NCBI GenBank assembly: GCA_026391555.1
Contig: JAPLEB010000054.1
Coordinates: forward strand, 1 to 64,000
Direction of reading: 5' to 3'
DNA length: 64,000 bases
Origin: Bacteroidia bacterium
Lineage (GTDB): Bacteria; Bacteroidota; Bacteroidia; Bacteroidales; VadinHA17
Both the position numbers and the translations under genes were made by a program. Every line of letters begins with the position of its first letter. The stretch's first letter is position 1. Below, piece by piece: positions 39,693-47,863 of the stretch. The notes beneath the pieces were generated by a model, which did no database searches, had not been told where the DNA came from, and saw only the letters and a program-made list of their open reading frames with translations.

Positions 39693-40925
39693 TTATCTTA
39701 TTTTTGAACCTTTTGTAGCAAAGAAAATCATATACAGGTAATAGATAAACATAAGGCTTACTGCTATCATAACTGAGCCTGTTGCTACTTGAATTTTACC
39801 CATAATTAAGGTTAAAATTGAAGCGCCAATCACAGAGGTAGCAATGACACCTGAAGCAACTTTGGCATGAGGACCTAAGTCTACCAGAGCAAGGTTATAA
39901 ATAACCGGCCACATAATTGAGTGGAACAAACCTGTGCCAAGGAATAACCACATAGCAATATTAGGTGCACTCGAGCTAAGAGCAAACGAGGTTCCCAGTA
40001 AAGCAGCTCCGCCAATGGCACATATAGTTAAAATTAGTGAGGGTTTGTATTTTCTTAATATAAAAATCCCCAGTATCCGGCCTACCATCAAACCGCCCCA
40101 ATAGTATTTTAACATATCGATAGGGTTAATACCTTGAATTCCCAGTTTTGTTGCATAGTCTGGAAAGAAGCTTGAAATGCCTATTTCAATCCCCATGTAC
40201 AAGAATATTGCTAATGATCCCAACCAAACGTGTGGGTATTTGAAAGCGCTCGATTTGTATTGTTTTTTCTCTGTACCCTCTGATTCACTTTCCCCGGTTT
40301 TTATTTCAGGTAATTTTAAGAAAAACATGATGGCTAAAATAACGGCAGTAACAATACCAATAACCATGAATGGACCTTTCACAATCTCTTGAATTGCTGA
40401 ATTTTCCATTTTGATACCTGACTCAAGTTTTGGAGTTACAAGAAGAATAGAAACAAAAATAGGTGCAATGACGGTGGCTACCGAGTTTAAGGCATTGGTT
40501 AAGGTTAAACGGCTTGCTGCTGTTTCAGGGCTCCCTAATGCATTAACATAAGGAGCAGCTGCAACCTGAAGAATTACTACCCCGATTGCAAATACGGAAA
40601 CAGTACAAAGGAACCCGTAATAGCCCATTGAAACGCCAGGTATACAAAGAAAGAAGCCTAAAGAAATCAATCCAAGGCCGAAAAGCACGCCATTTTTGTA
40701 TCCTATTTTTGTGAGCATTAAGCCTACAGGGACTGATAAAATGTAAGCACCATAGAAAAATGTATTGGGCAGTTGTTTTTGAAAATCATCTAAGCCGAAT
40801 GCATTTTTTAAGAAATCGATAGTAGAGTTGTTCATTGTTGTAATAAAGCCAAACAAAAAGAAAAGTGAGGCCATTACAATTAATGGAAACAAATAATTAG
40901 GTTTGGTAGTGTTGTTCATAGTCAT
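39693..40925 (-). CDS. Sugar MFS transporter (glucose/galactose type, FucP-related)
   Basis: A 410-residue inner-membrane transporter with 12 predicted helices, of the proton-coupled FucP/GluP branch of the major facilitator superfamily. The N-terminal helix FFLFGFITTMNNSTIDFLKNAFG is typical of this branch, and a central cytoplasmic loop lies near 200-220. It is the last gene of the galK-galM-transporter run, 9 bases after galM. Context suggests galactose or glucose uptake across the inner membrane; fucose cannot be excluded from sequence alone. Confidence 0.88.
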   Translation of the reverse strand: MTMNNTTKPNYLFPLIVMASLFFLFGFITTMNNSTIDFLKNAFGLDDFQKQLPNTFFYGAYILSVPVGLMLTKIGYKNGVLFGLGLISLGFFLCIPGVSMGYYGFLCTVSVFAIGVVILQVAAAPYVNALGSPETAASRLTLTNALNSVATVIAPIFVSILLVTPKLESGIKMENSAIQEIVKGPFMVIGIVTAVILAIMFFLKLPEIKTGESESEGTEKKQYKSSAFKYPHVWLGSLAIFLYMGIEIGISSFFPDYATKLGIQGINPIDMLKYYWGGLMVGRILGIFILRKYKPSLILTICAIGGAALLGTSFALSSSAPNIAMWLFLGTGLFHSIMWPVIYNLALVDLGPHAKVASGVIATSVIGASILTLIMGKIQVATGSVMIAVSLMFIYYLYMIFFATKGSKIR

Positions 40926-40934
40926 ATTATTAAA

Positions 40935-42002
40935 TTATTTTACATAAAATTTGTGTACACAGGAATGTTTGTAAACTTCACCTGATTTCAATAGGGTAGA
41001 GGGAAAGTTGGATTTATTTGGTGAGTCGGGGAAGTTTTGTGTTTCAAGGCACAATGCAGAACGCATGCCATAAGCTTTACCTCCTTTGCCTATGTCGCTG
41101 CCATCCAGCCAGTTGCCGGTATATAACTGCACGCCAGGCTGTGTTGTATGTACTTCCATTACGCGTCTCGATTTTGGTTCGTAACAAATAGCAGCCAGGC
41201 TTAATTCGCCAGCTTTATTCTTGTTTAATACCCAGTTATGGTCGTAGCCTTTGCCATAATCCAGTTGATCAAAATTATTATCAATGCGCTTGCCTACAAT
41301 TGTTGGCTTAGTGAAGTCCATAGGGGTCCCGGCTACTGCTTTTAATTCGCCTGTTGGAATAAGCACGTCGTTAACAGGAGTAAACCTGTCAGCATTTATT
41401 CTGAGTTCGTGTCCTAAAATATCGCCATTACTTTCTTCGGCAAGGTTGAAGAATGAATGAGAACAAATGTTAATATGGGTTGCCTTGTCGGTGTTTGCTT
41501 CATAGTCTAACCTCAGTTCGTTGCTGTTGGTAAAGGTGTAAGTTACTTTAAGGGTAAGCGTACCGGGATATCCCATTTCTCCATCTTTACTCAGGTAAAC
41601 CATCTCAACAGCTTCGCCGTTTGCGGTTTTTACTACTCCTTTAGCATCGAACATCTGATTGTTGAAACCTTCGGGTCCACCATGTAGAGAGTTAGGTCCG
41701 TTATTAATGGGCAATTGGCAGGTCTTGCCATCAATAATAAACTTTCCGTTTGCAATACGATTGGCATACCTTCCACAAATAGCTCCAAAATAGGGGTTGC
41801 CTTTAATATAACCATCAATGGTTTCATATCCAAGTACAATGTCAGCAAAGTTGCCGTTATGATCTGGCACATATAAACTTACAATTTTAGCTCCAAAATT
41901 GGTTATCTGGGCAACCAATCCGTTCTTGTTTTTCAAAGTATAAAGAGCAGTAGCTTTTCCTTTGATTGTACCTTTAAAGGCTTCTTCTTTAATATATTTC
42001 AT
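40935..42002 (-). CDS. galM: Aldose 1-epimerase (mutarotase)
   Basis: Interconverts alpha and beta anomers of galactose and glucose, the entry step of the Leloir pathway. The protein has 355 aa. The substrate loop ICGRYANRIANGKF near 74-87, the catalytic His in NICSHSFFNLAEE, and the catalytic Glu in ALCLETQNFPDSPNK near 316-330 are present. No signal peptide is seen, so it is cytoplasmic. It sits 75 bases downstream of galK, across a hairpin with a T-run. Confidence 0.95.
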   Translation of the reverse strand: MKYIKEEAFKGTIKGKATALYTLKNKNGLVAQITNFGAKIVSLYVPDHNGNFADIVLGYETIDGYIKGNPYFGAICGRYANRIANGKFIIDGKTCQLPINNGPNSLHGGPEGFNNQMFDAKGVVKTANGEAVEMVYLSKDGEMGYPGTLTLKVTYTFTNSNELRLDYEANTDKATHINICSHSFFNLAEESNGDILGHELRINADRFTPVNDVLIPTGELKAVAGTPMDFTKPTIVGKRIDNNFDQLDYGKGYDHNWVLNKNKAGELSLAAICYEPKSRRVMEVHTTQPGVQLYTGNWLDGSDIGKGGKAYGMRSALCLETQNFPDSPNKSNFPSTLLKSGEVYKHSCVHKFYVK

Positions 42003-42025
42003 AGTAATTATTTATTCTCAGGTAA

Positions 42026-42058
42026 TAAAAAGAACCATCTCGCAAAAAGATGATTCTT
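42026..42058 (-). terminator. Intergenic hairpin with T-run between galK and galM
   Basis: An 11-bp stem pairs AAGAACCATCT (42030-42040) with AGATGATTCTT (42048-42058), with one G-U-type mismatch. On the minus strand it is followed by a TTTTTATTA stretch. It resembles an intrinsic terminator inside the operon and could lower expression of galM and the transporter relative to galK, or act as an RNA-processing site. Confidence 0.55.
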
Positions 42059-42077
42059 AAAACTATAATCCTCTCTT

Positions 42078-43343
42078 TTACAAATCAACTTTATCAGCAC
42101 CTTTCTTCCTGATGAAGAGCTTGTGGCAAGAACCTTTTCCGAACAGATGCTCTAATGTAGAAATGTACTTTTCGAGCAAATTTTGTGGAACAAATGCCTG
42201 GATTGTACCTGCAAAACCTCCACCGTGAACACGCCATGCGCCTTGTCCTTTCAATACAAGTTCACTTAATGCAAGCGCTAAAGAAACGCCTTGTTCTTTA
42301 ACATTATTAACAGGATATATATTTTGGTTGTACATATACGAACTGAAGCCCGAATCAACAACCATATCAAGGAATGCCTTAAAGTCGTTTTTTTCTAATG
42401 CAGCCACTTGGTTAACAACGCGTTGGTTGTCGCCCTGGAAGTGGATGGCGCGAAGAATGGCACGGTCGCCCACTTTTTCGCGGATTTTGGGAGCTATTTC
42501 CAGTACTTGTCCGATGCTCACCTGGCGAAGAACTTTTGCACCCAACTCAGCTGCAACAGCCTTCATATCAGTTGGTAATGAAGCATACTCATCGTTAAGA
42601 TCGGCATGGTTACCACCTGTATCGGTAATAACTAATGCAAATCCGGTAGAAATGAAATCGAAGTTAACTTTTTTAACAATAGGATTTGAAGGATCTTCAA
42701 AATCTATAGTAACCAAACCGCCCACTGCACATGCTGTTTGATCCATTAAACCACATGGTTTGCCAAAGAATACGTTTTCGGCATATTGTCCGATCAGAGC
42801 ATTTTGAACAGCATCGAGCTTGCCTTTATTAAATAAATGGCTAATAATTGCCCCTATGAGAACTTCGAAAGATGCAGATGAGCTAAGGCCCGAACCAACA
42901 GGTACTCCTCCATCAATACAGCAGTCGAAACCTCCAATTTGGAAACCCAGTTCTTTCATTTTGGCACTAATACCCCTTACAAGAGATACTGATGTATAAT
43001 ACTCATTTTTATTGGGTGAAAGGTTTGTTAAATCAACTTCAAATTTTGGATAACCAAGAGATTCGATCCTGGCAATATTGGTATTGTTTTTAGCAGCAAC
43101 GGCAATATTATCAAGGTTAACCGCTCCTGCTAAAACACGTCCGTAGTTGTGGTCGGTATGGTTTCCACCAATCTCGGTTCGACCGGGAGAGCTGAAAAGC
43201 ATTATATCTTTTGGACCAAATGCGGTGTTAAATTTTTCGATAAGGCTGTTATACCTTAGTGCCTGTTTTTTCAGGACTTCTTCGTTGGCACCGTACAATT
43301 CTTTGAATGCACTGTTATTACCATTGTTAATTTTTTCAATCAT
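42078..43343 (-). CDS. galK: Galactokinase
   Basis: Phosphorylates galactose at C1 with ATP. At 421 aa it is somewhat longer than E. coli GalK (382 aa) because of an N-terminal extension (about 45 residues before SSPGRTEIGGNHTDHNYG). GHMP-kinase motifs are visible: the galactose-binding TEIGGNHTDHN, the ATP loop VPVGSGLSSSASFEV near 171-185, and GGGFAGTIQAF in the last domain. It heads the galactose operon. A near-consensus -7 element (TACCTTG, 43422 to 43416, minus strand) lies upstream. Confidence 0.95.
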   Translation of the reverse strand: MIEKINNGNNSAFKELYGANEEVLKKQALRYNSLIEKFNTAFGPKDIMLFSSPGRTEIGGNHTDHNYGRVLAGAVNLDNIAVAAKNNTNIARIESLGYPKFEVDLTNLSPNKNEYYTSVSLVRGISAKMKELGFQIGGFDCCIDGGVPVGSGLSSSASFEVLIGAIISHLFNKGKLDAVQNALIGQYAENVFFGKPCGLMDQTACAVGGLVTIDFEDPSNPIVKKVNFDFISTGFALVITDTGGNHADLNDEYASLPTDMKAVAAELGAKVLRQVSIGQVLEIAPKIREKVGDRAILRAIHFQGDNQRVVNQVAALEKNDFKAFLDMVVDSGFSSYMYNQNIYPVNNVKEQGVSLALALSELVLKGQGAWRVHGGGFAGTIQAFVPQNLLEKYISTLEHLFGKGSCHKLFIRKKGADKVDL

Positions 43344-43478
43344 TACTTTCCCGTAATTCTTTTTCGTTGATTATATTTCGTAATTTAAAGAAGTATTTGT
43401 TATTGTTAATGCTTGCAAGGTAAAAAAAATAATTAAATAGATGTTATCTCGAATAATTTTTAAATACGTTCTTTTGCA

Positions 43479-43486
43479 TAAATTTG
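43479..43486 (+). promoter_or_regulatory. -7 box candidate for the threonine aldolase gene
   Basis: TAAATTTG matches TAnnTTTG and lies 100 bases before the ATG at 43587, which would leave a leader of roughly 90 bases. No matching TTG element is seen at -33. Confidence 0.4.
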
Positions 43487-43586
43487 TAACCAAAGAAACA
43501 GTAGCTATGTGACCAAACCCTGACAAAATCAGAAAGAAACCGGCTCAATTCTTAATAGAATGGTTTACCCCGATAAGTTTAATTAA

Positions 43587-44621
43587 ATGGAAAGTAATAG
43601 AGAAAAGAGAGGATTTGCCAGCGATAATAATGCCGGAATTCATCCTGACATTTTTAAGGAGTTAATAGCCGTAAATACCGGACATGTAATTGGCTATGGT
43701 TCTGATATTTATACAGAACGAGCATTGGATATTTTCAAAGAACAGTTAGGCGCTTCAACTGAGACATTCTTTGTCTTTACCGGTACTGCTGCCAATGTTT
43801 TGAGCCTTTCAGGAATTGCACGGTCTTGGAATTCAGTCATAACTGCATTTACAGCTCATCTGGAGCAGGATGAATGTGGTGCTCCTGAAAAATTCACCGG
43901 ATGTAAAGTTCTCACAGTGGATACACCAGACGGGAAGATTAATACTGAACTTCTTGAGAGGCATATTTATGGTTTTGATTTTGAACATCATTCTCAACCA
44001 AAAGTGATTTCGGTTACACAGCCAACTGAAATGGGTACAGTATACACCGCCTCTGAGATTAGAAAAATTGCAGATTTTGCTCATGACAGGGGAATGCTGC
44101 TTCATATGGATGGCGCCAGGCTCGCTAATGCCGCAGTATCACTTAATCTTCCATTTAAAGAATTTACTACTGACGCCGGAGTTGATGTTCTTTCATTCGG
44201 TGGTACAAAAAACGGTATGATGTTCGGTGAGGCAATCTGTTTTTTGAAGCCGGGCCTTTCCAGTGACTTTAAATATATAAGGAAGCAGGGGATGCAGCTT
44301 GCTTCAAAAATGAGATTTATTTCGGCTCAGTACATTGCATATTTTCGCGATGATCTGTGGAAAAATTGCGCTACCCATTCAAATGCAATGGCTAAAATAT
44401 TAGCACAGAAATTGCAGCAATTTAGTGAGATAAAGATCACCCAACCTGTGCAATCGAATGGTGTCTTTGTAATAATGACATCTGAAGTAGCTGAAAAAAT
44501 GAGGAATAGTTATTTTTTCTATCCATGGAATGAGAAGACATCGGAATATCGATTGATGACAAGTTGGGATACTACTGAGGCCGATATTGAAGATTTCATT
44601 TTTCTTCTTAAAAAGGGGTGA
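43587..44621 (+). CDS. ltaE: Low-specificity L-threonine aldolase-like PLP enzyme
   Basis: A 344-residue fold-type I PLP enzyme of the beta-eliminating lyase family. It likely splits threonine or allo-threonine into glycine and acetaldehyde. Lys208 in SFGGTKNG binds PLP, and Asp175 in HMDGARLANA pairs with the PLP nitrogen. The TGTAANVLSL phosphate-binding segment is near 65-74. The family also contains serine and phenylserine aldolases, so substrate range is uncertain. It is a single gene with a hairpin terminator downstream. Confidence 0.88.
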   Translation: MESNREKRGFASDNNAGIHPDIFKELIAVNTGHVIGYGSDIYTERALDIFKEQLGASTETFFVFTGTAANVLSLSGIARSWNSVITAFTAHLEQDECGAPEKFTGCKVLTVDTPDGKINTELLERHIYGFDFEHHSQPKVISVTQPTEMGTVYTASEIRKIADFAHDRGMLLHMDGARLANAAVSLNLPFKEFTTDAGVDVLSFGGTKNGMMFGEAICFLKPGLSSDFKYIRKQGMQLASKMRFISAQYIAYFRDDLWKNCATHSNAMAKILAQKLQQFSEIKITQPVQSNGVFVIMTSEVAEKMRNSYFFYPWNEKTSEYRLMTSWDTTEADIEDFIFLLKKG

Positions 44622-44644
44622 GTTCATGATTGAATGAGAAACAA

Positions 44645-44675
44645 TAAAGGCTGAATCACACGATCCAGCCTTTTT
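44645..44675. terminator. Bidirectional terminator between ltaE and tonB
   Basis: The stem AAAGGCTG (44646-44653) pairs with CAGCCTTT (44666-44673), extended by ATC/GAT across one mismatch. A TTTTTATTAT run follows on the plus strand and a shorter T-stretch on the minus strand. It serves two convergent genes. Confidence 0.8.
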
Positions 44676-44699
44676 ATTATAATCTTTTAAAAAGAGATT

Positions 44700-45479
44700 T
44701 TACTTAAGTGTAAAGGTAATTGGTACCATGTACCAGACAGGAACAGGCTTTCCTCCCTGTTTCCCCGGTTTAAATTTTGGGAGTGTGCCAACAACCCTGA
44801 TTGCTTCAGCATCTAGTTCGGGGTCAACACCCTTCAGAATACTTACCTGACTTACACCACCTTTCGAAGTAACACAAAACCTTACTATTACTCTTCCCTG
44901 TATGTTGTTTTCTTTAGCAATATCAGGGTATAGTGTATGTTCACCAATATATTTAAGAAGCTCGGCATCTCCACCAGGGAACATAGGCATCTCCTCAACA
45001 ACAACAAAGGGCGTAGCTTCAGGATCTTCTTCCTGAACTTCTTCTTTAACCTCTGTTACAACCTCTACTACCTCTGCGTCTTTAACTTCCACTTGTGCTT
45101 CATCAGCAGTCATAAGTTGCGAAACTTCTTCAGGTTTGATTGTGTCAACAACTACAGGTGGAATATATTTCGCCTGCTGAATAACATCTGCAGGAGGGGG
45201 AGGGGGAGGAGGTGGAGGAGCAACAGCTTCGTTAGGCTGATCCAGATTCTCCATCTTTATCTCTACCTGTCTTTCAGCACGTTTTTGTCTGTTTTCCAAT
45301 GCTTTTGCATTCAGGTAGGGAGTAATAACTGCTGTACCTATAATGATAATTCCTATCAACAGTGCAAGAATCACAGTACGATTGTACTTTTTACGTAGTT
45401 TATAAGCACCGTACTCCTTATTCCTATCTTCAAACACAATATCGTCAAAGGCAGGAATTATAGTTTTTTCTTTAGCCAT
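44700..45479 (-). CDS. tonB: Energy transducer TonB
   Basis: TonB spans the periplasm and passes ExbBD-derived energy to outer-membrane receptors. The protein has a cytoplasmic lead of about 35 residues, one membrane helix (about 38-58), a proline-rich stretch with nine consecutive prolines near 85-93, and the TonB C-terminal domain (about 170-259) ending WYMVPITFTLK. An upstream start at 45578 lies inside exbD and lacks family similarity. ATG 45479 (259 aa, MAKEKTIIPAF) is the expected start. It is the last gene of exbB-exbD-exbD-tonB. Confidence 0.93.
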   Translation of the reverse strand: MAKEKTIIPAFDDIVFEDRNKEYGAYKLRKKYNRTVILALLIGIIIIGTAVITPYLNAKALENRQKRAERQVEIKMENLDQPNEAVAPPPPPPPPPADVIQQAKYIPPVVVDTIKPEEVSQLMTADEAQVEVKDAEVVEVVTEVKEEVQEEDPEATPFVVVEEMPMFPGGDAELLKYIGEHTLYPDIAKENNIQGRVIVRFCVTSKGGVSQVSILKGVDPELDAEAIRVVGTLPKFKPGKQGGKPVPVWYMVPITFTLK

Positions 45480-45498
45480 TTCTTTACAGGTTAACGGG

Positions 45499-46158
45499 TT
45501 AATTGGTTGAAGTTGCTGTACCAGGAGAAGCTCCAGATGCTGTTTCCACCATCTTTTCTTCATACCATGTGATGTCAACTAACATATAAAGGGCGATTCC
45601 GCAGATATTCATCTCATCAAGGATATCAACAACATTACCGTAATTTGCTTTCTTATAAGCTTTGATAAGGACTATAGGACCGGTATCGTCAACCTTTTTC
45701 AGTTGTCGTAATGCTCCCAAAACAGAATCCTGAGAAATAACCAGTTTCCCTGTCAGTACCAGGTCATTGAAATCAGAGATCTTTTTGGCTAGTGTTCTGT
45801 TTCTTTCAAGTAGTATCTGGCGAATTCCTGTCGCGCTAAAATCTGTTTCCTGCAGTGGAGGCAGATTATTATAATCCTCTGGTTTTACCGTTCCCGGGTA
45901 AGTATAAATTTTATTGTCTGAACCAAGAACGATATTCAGAGTACGACTCGCTGAAATCCTTGGAGCCGGAGCATTGTCCTTTTGCCTTTCAGGGAGGATG
46001 ATCTCCATGATCTTTGATTTACTGAAAGCCGTGGTAAGCATAAAGAATGTGATTAGCAGACACATCAGGTCAACCATCGGTGTCATGTCTATATGCGGGG
46101 CGTGTTTCTTTGCTTTCTTTTTTCCGCCTGCTTTTTCCTCTTGAATTATTTCTGCCAT
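45499..46158 (-). CDS. exbD: ExbD-like biopolymer transport protein (second copy)
   Basis: A 219-residue protein with a short cytoplasmic N-terminus (APHIDMTPMVDLMCLLITFFML), in which the Asp of the membrane helix couples the proton-motive force, followed by a periplasmic domain. It is longer than E. coli ExbD (141 aa), as in other Bacteroidota. It starts 1 base after the first exbD. The two ExbD copies differ clearly in sequence outside the helix, suggesting they form a heteromeric stator. Confidence 0.92.
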   Translation of the reverse strand: MAEIIQEEKAGGKKKAKKHAPHIDMTPMVDLMCLLITFFMLTTAFSKSKIMEIILPERQKDNAPAPRISASRTLNIVLGSDNKIYTYPGTVKPEDYNNLPPLQETDFSATGIRQILLERNRTLAKKISDFNDLVLTGKLVISQDSVLGALRQLKKVDDTGPIVLIKAYKKANYGNVVDILDEMNICGIALYMLVDITWYEEKMVETASGASPGTATSTN

Positions 46159-46159
46159 A

Positions 46160-46798
46160 TCACTGTTGTATTTCTGTGACGTTTATTCTAGCTGCCTCAA
46201 GACTTGTGATCAGGTTGAACCTGCTCACCTTATAGTCCTGTAAAATATCAAGGACTTTCTTAACTATCGGATAACCGGTTTTGGAATCACCTTTAATACA
46301 TGCTTGAACATTCGGATTTACCTGACGGGTAAAGAGAATCCATAAAGCAAGCTGGTTATCAGTTGAATCAATCGGAATACCGGTTTGAAAAGCGGCTTTG
46401 TCCTTAGCGTCTTTAGCTGCTAAGAACTCTTTCATTTTCAGAATTGGAACTCCCATAGATGAAGGATACTTCTCAAACTGCCTTTTCTCTGCATCTGTAA
46501 ATTCTATACTGTATCTTCCACCCATCAGAGCAAGTATCTTTGGTCTGTATTTAAGCAAAGTATCAGGACCGTTATCAAAATTTAAGAAAACCCTATCGTC
46601 AGGTGATAGAAGAAGAGTCATTGTATTAAAATCAGGTGTAGGTTTTTCTGATATAGAATAAGGCGTATCAACGGGAGCCGGTTCCGTTTGTCTCATGGTA
46701 GCGGTCAACATAAGGAATGTCAACACTACCGAGAACAGGTCAACCATAGGCGTCATGTCGATATGTGGCGACTTTGTTGGTAATTTAATCTTTGGCAT
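46160..46798 (-). CDS. exbD: ExbD-like biopolymer transport protein (first copy)
   Basis: A 212-residue ExbD relative with the membrane segment SPHIDMTPMVDLFSVVLTF near 9-27 carrying the functional Asp, then a periplasmic domain of about 170 residues. It follows exbB after 45 bases and precedes the second exbD by 1 base. Paired unequal exbD genes are a standard arrangement in this phylum. Confidence 0.92.
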   Translation of the reverse strand: MPKIKLPTKSPHIDMTPMVDLFSVVLTFLMLTATMRQTEPAPVDTPYSISEKPTPDFNTMTLLLSPDDRVFLNFDNGPDTLLKYRPKILALMGGRYSIEFTDAEKRQFEKYPSSMGVPILKMKEFLAAKDAKDKAAFQTGIPIDSTDNQLALWILFTRQVNPNVQACIKGDSKTGYPIVKKVLDILQDYKVSRFNLITSLEAARINVTEIQQ

Positions 46799-46843
46799 TG
46801 TAGTTTTTTATAAATTGATTTGAACCAAAAGATAAATTTATAA

Positions 46844-47662
46844 TTAGTTGTTTTTCAGTGAAGCAGCAAAAGTTTGTGTCAGACTGAAACCTGCTTCATC
46901 AATTTTAAATGTATAACCGTCGATAGTTGATGAAAAATAATTAAATGCAATAATTGCTAAAGTAGATCCTGTGATACCAAAAGCTGTATTAATAAGAGCT
47001 TCAGAAATACCTGTTGCAAGAGCAAGAGCATCGGGAGCGCCAGATTGGGCAAGAGCCGCGAATGCTCGGATCATACCAAGTACCGTACCAATAAGACCTA
47101 TCAACACTGAAATTGAAGCAAGAGTTGAGAATATAACCATGTTCTTTGACAACATTGGCAGCTCAAGAGCTGTAGCTTCTTCAAAAGATTTCTGAATTGA
47201 CAGTATCTTCTGGTCTTTTTCAAGGGCTTTGTCTTTCTGCAGGTCGCGGTAACGGATCAGACCGGCTTTCATTACATTGGCAAGCGAACCCTTTTGCTTG
47301 TCGCATTCTTGAAGAGCTTCTTCAATTTTATCTTCTGCAAGAAGACCCTGAAGAAGACTGACAAAAGTATTTAACCTGCCTTTACCTTTTGCTCTTGACA
47401 GGGTAATGGTCCTTTCAAAAATGAAAATGATAAGGGTTAAAACGCATGTCATCAGAATAGGAACGATGTAACCACCTTTATAGATGATTCCAAGATAGTT
47501 ACCTTCCAATGCTGCTCCTTTCGGATTACCACCTTCGAAGTTTACTGGATTACCCATTATTTGCATGAACAAAATATAGGAAACTATAAAAGCTATTAAA
47601 ATAGCGCTTGTTGCAAAAATATTCTGCAACGCATCTTTGAACGAACTTCCTTGTTTACTCAT
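46844..47662 (-). CDS. exbB: ExbB/TolQ/MotA-family proton channel protein
   Basis: A 272-residue protein with an N-terminal helix (about 16-36), a second (about 70-90), a cytoplasmic loop (about 95-170), and two further helices. Conserved MotA/ExbB residues include SVLIGLIGTVLGMIRAF near 187-203 and the final AFGITGSTLAIIAFNYF. It is the first gene of the Ton operon, preceded by the best promoter in the window. Together with ExbD it powers TonB-dependent uptake. Confidence 0.93.
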   Translation of the reverse strand: MSKQGSSFKDALQNIFATSAILIAFIVSYILFMQIMGNPVNFEGGNPKGAALEGNYLGIIYKGGYIVPILMTCVLTLIIFIFERTITLSRAKGKGRLNTFVSLLQGLLAEDKIEEALQECDKQKGSLANVMKAGLIRYRDLQKDKALEKDQKILSIQKSFEEATALELPMLSKNMVIFSTLASISVLIGLIGTVLGMIRAFAALAQSGAPDALALATGISEALINTAFGITGSTLAIIAFNYFSSTIDGYTFKIDEAGFSLTQTFAASLKNN

Positions 47663-47702
47663 TTTTTATCAATTTTGTTTAGGTTTATGATTTTACGATT
47701 TG

Positions 47703-47733
47703 CAAATATATACTATGAATTGTTTTTTTCCAA
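47703..47733 (-). promoter_or_regulatory. Bacteroidota-type promoter of the exbB operon
   Basis: On the minus strand TTG (47733-47731) is separated by 20 bases from TATATTTG (47710-47703). Both elements match the phylum consensus and spacing. The leader to the exbB ATG at 47662 is about 35 bases. Confidence 0.8.
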
Positions 47734-47863
47734 TAAAGTAGCAAATATTGTTAATATTTTGATTCAGTTTAGAATAATTCTCTTAACCGGAAGACCGTTA
47801 AGACAACATTACACCCTATACCTTTAATCATTTAAATAATATTCAATTCATTTATTAACAGTA

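Noticed and set aside
44937..45398. 153-codon open frame antisense to tonB
   Set aside because: The Phe/Cys/Arg-rich translation is the reverse complement of TonB coding sequence, including its proline stretch; not a real gene.
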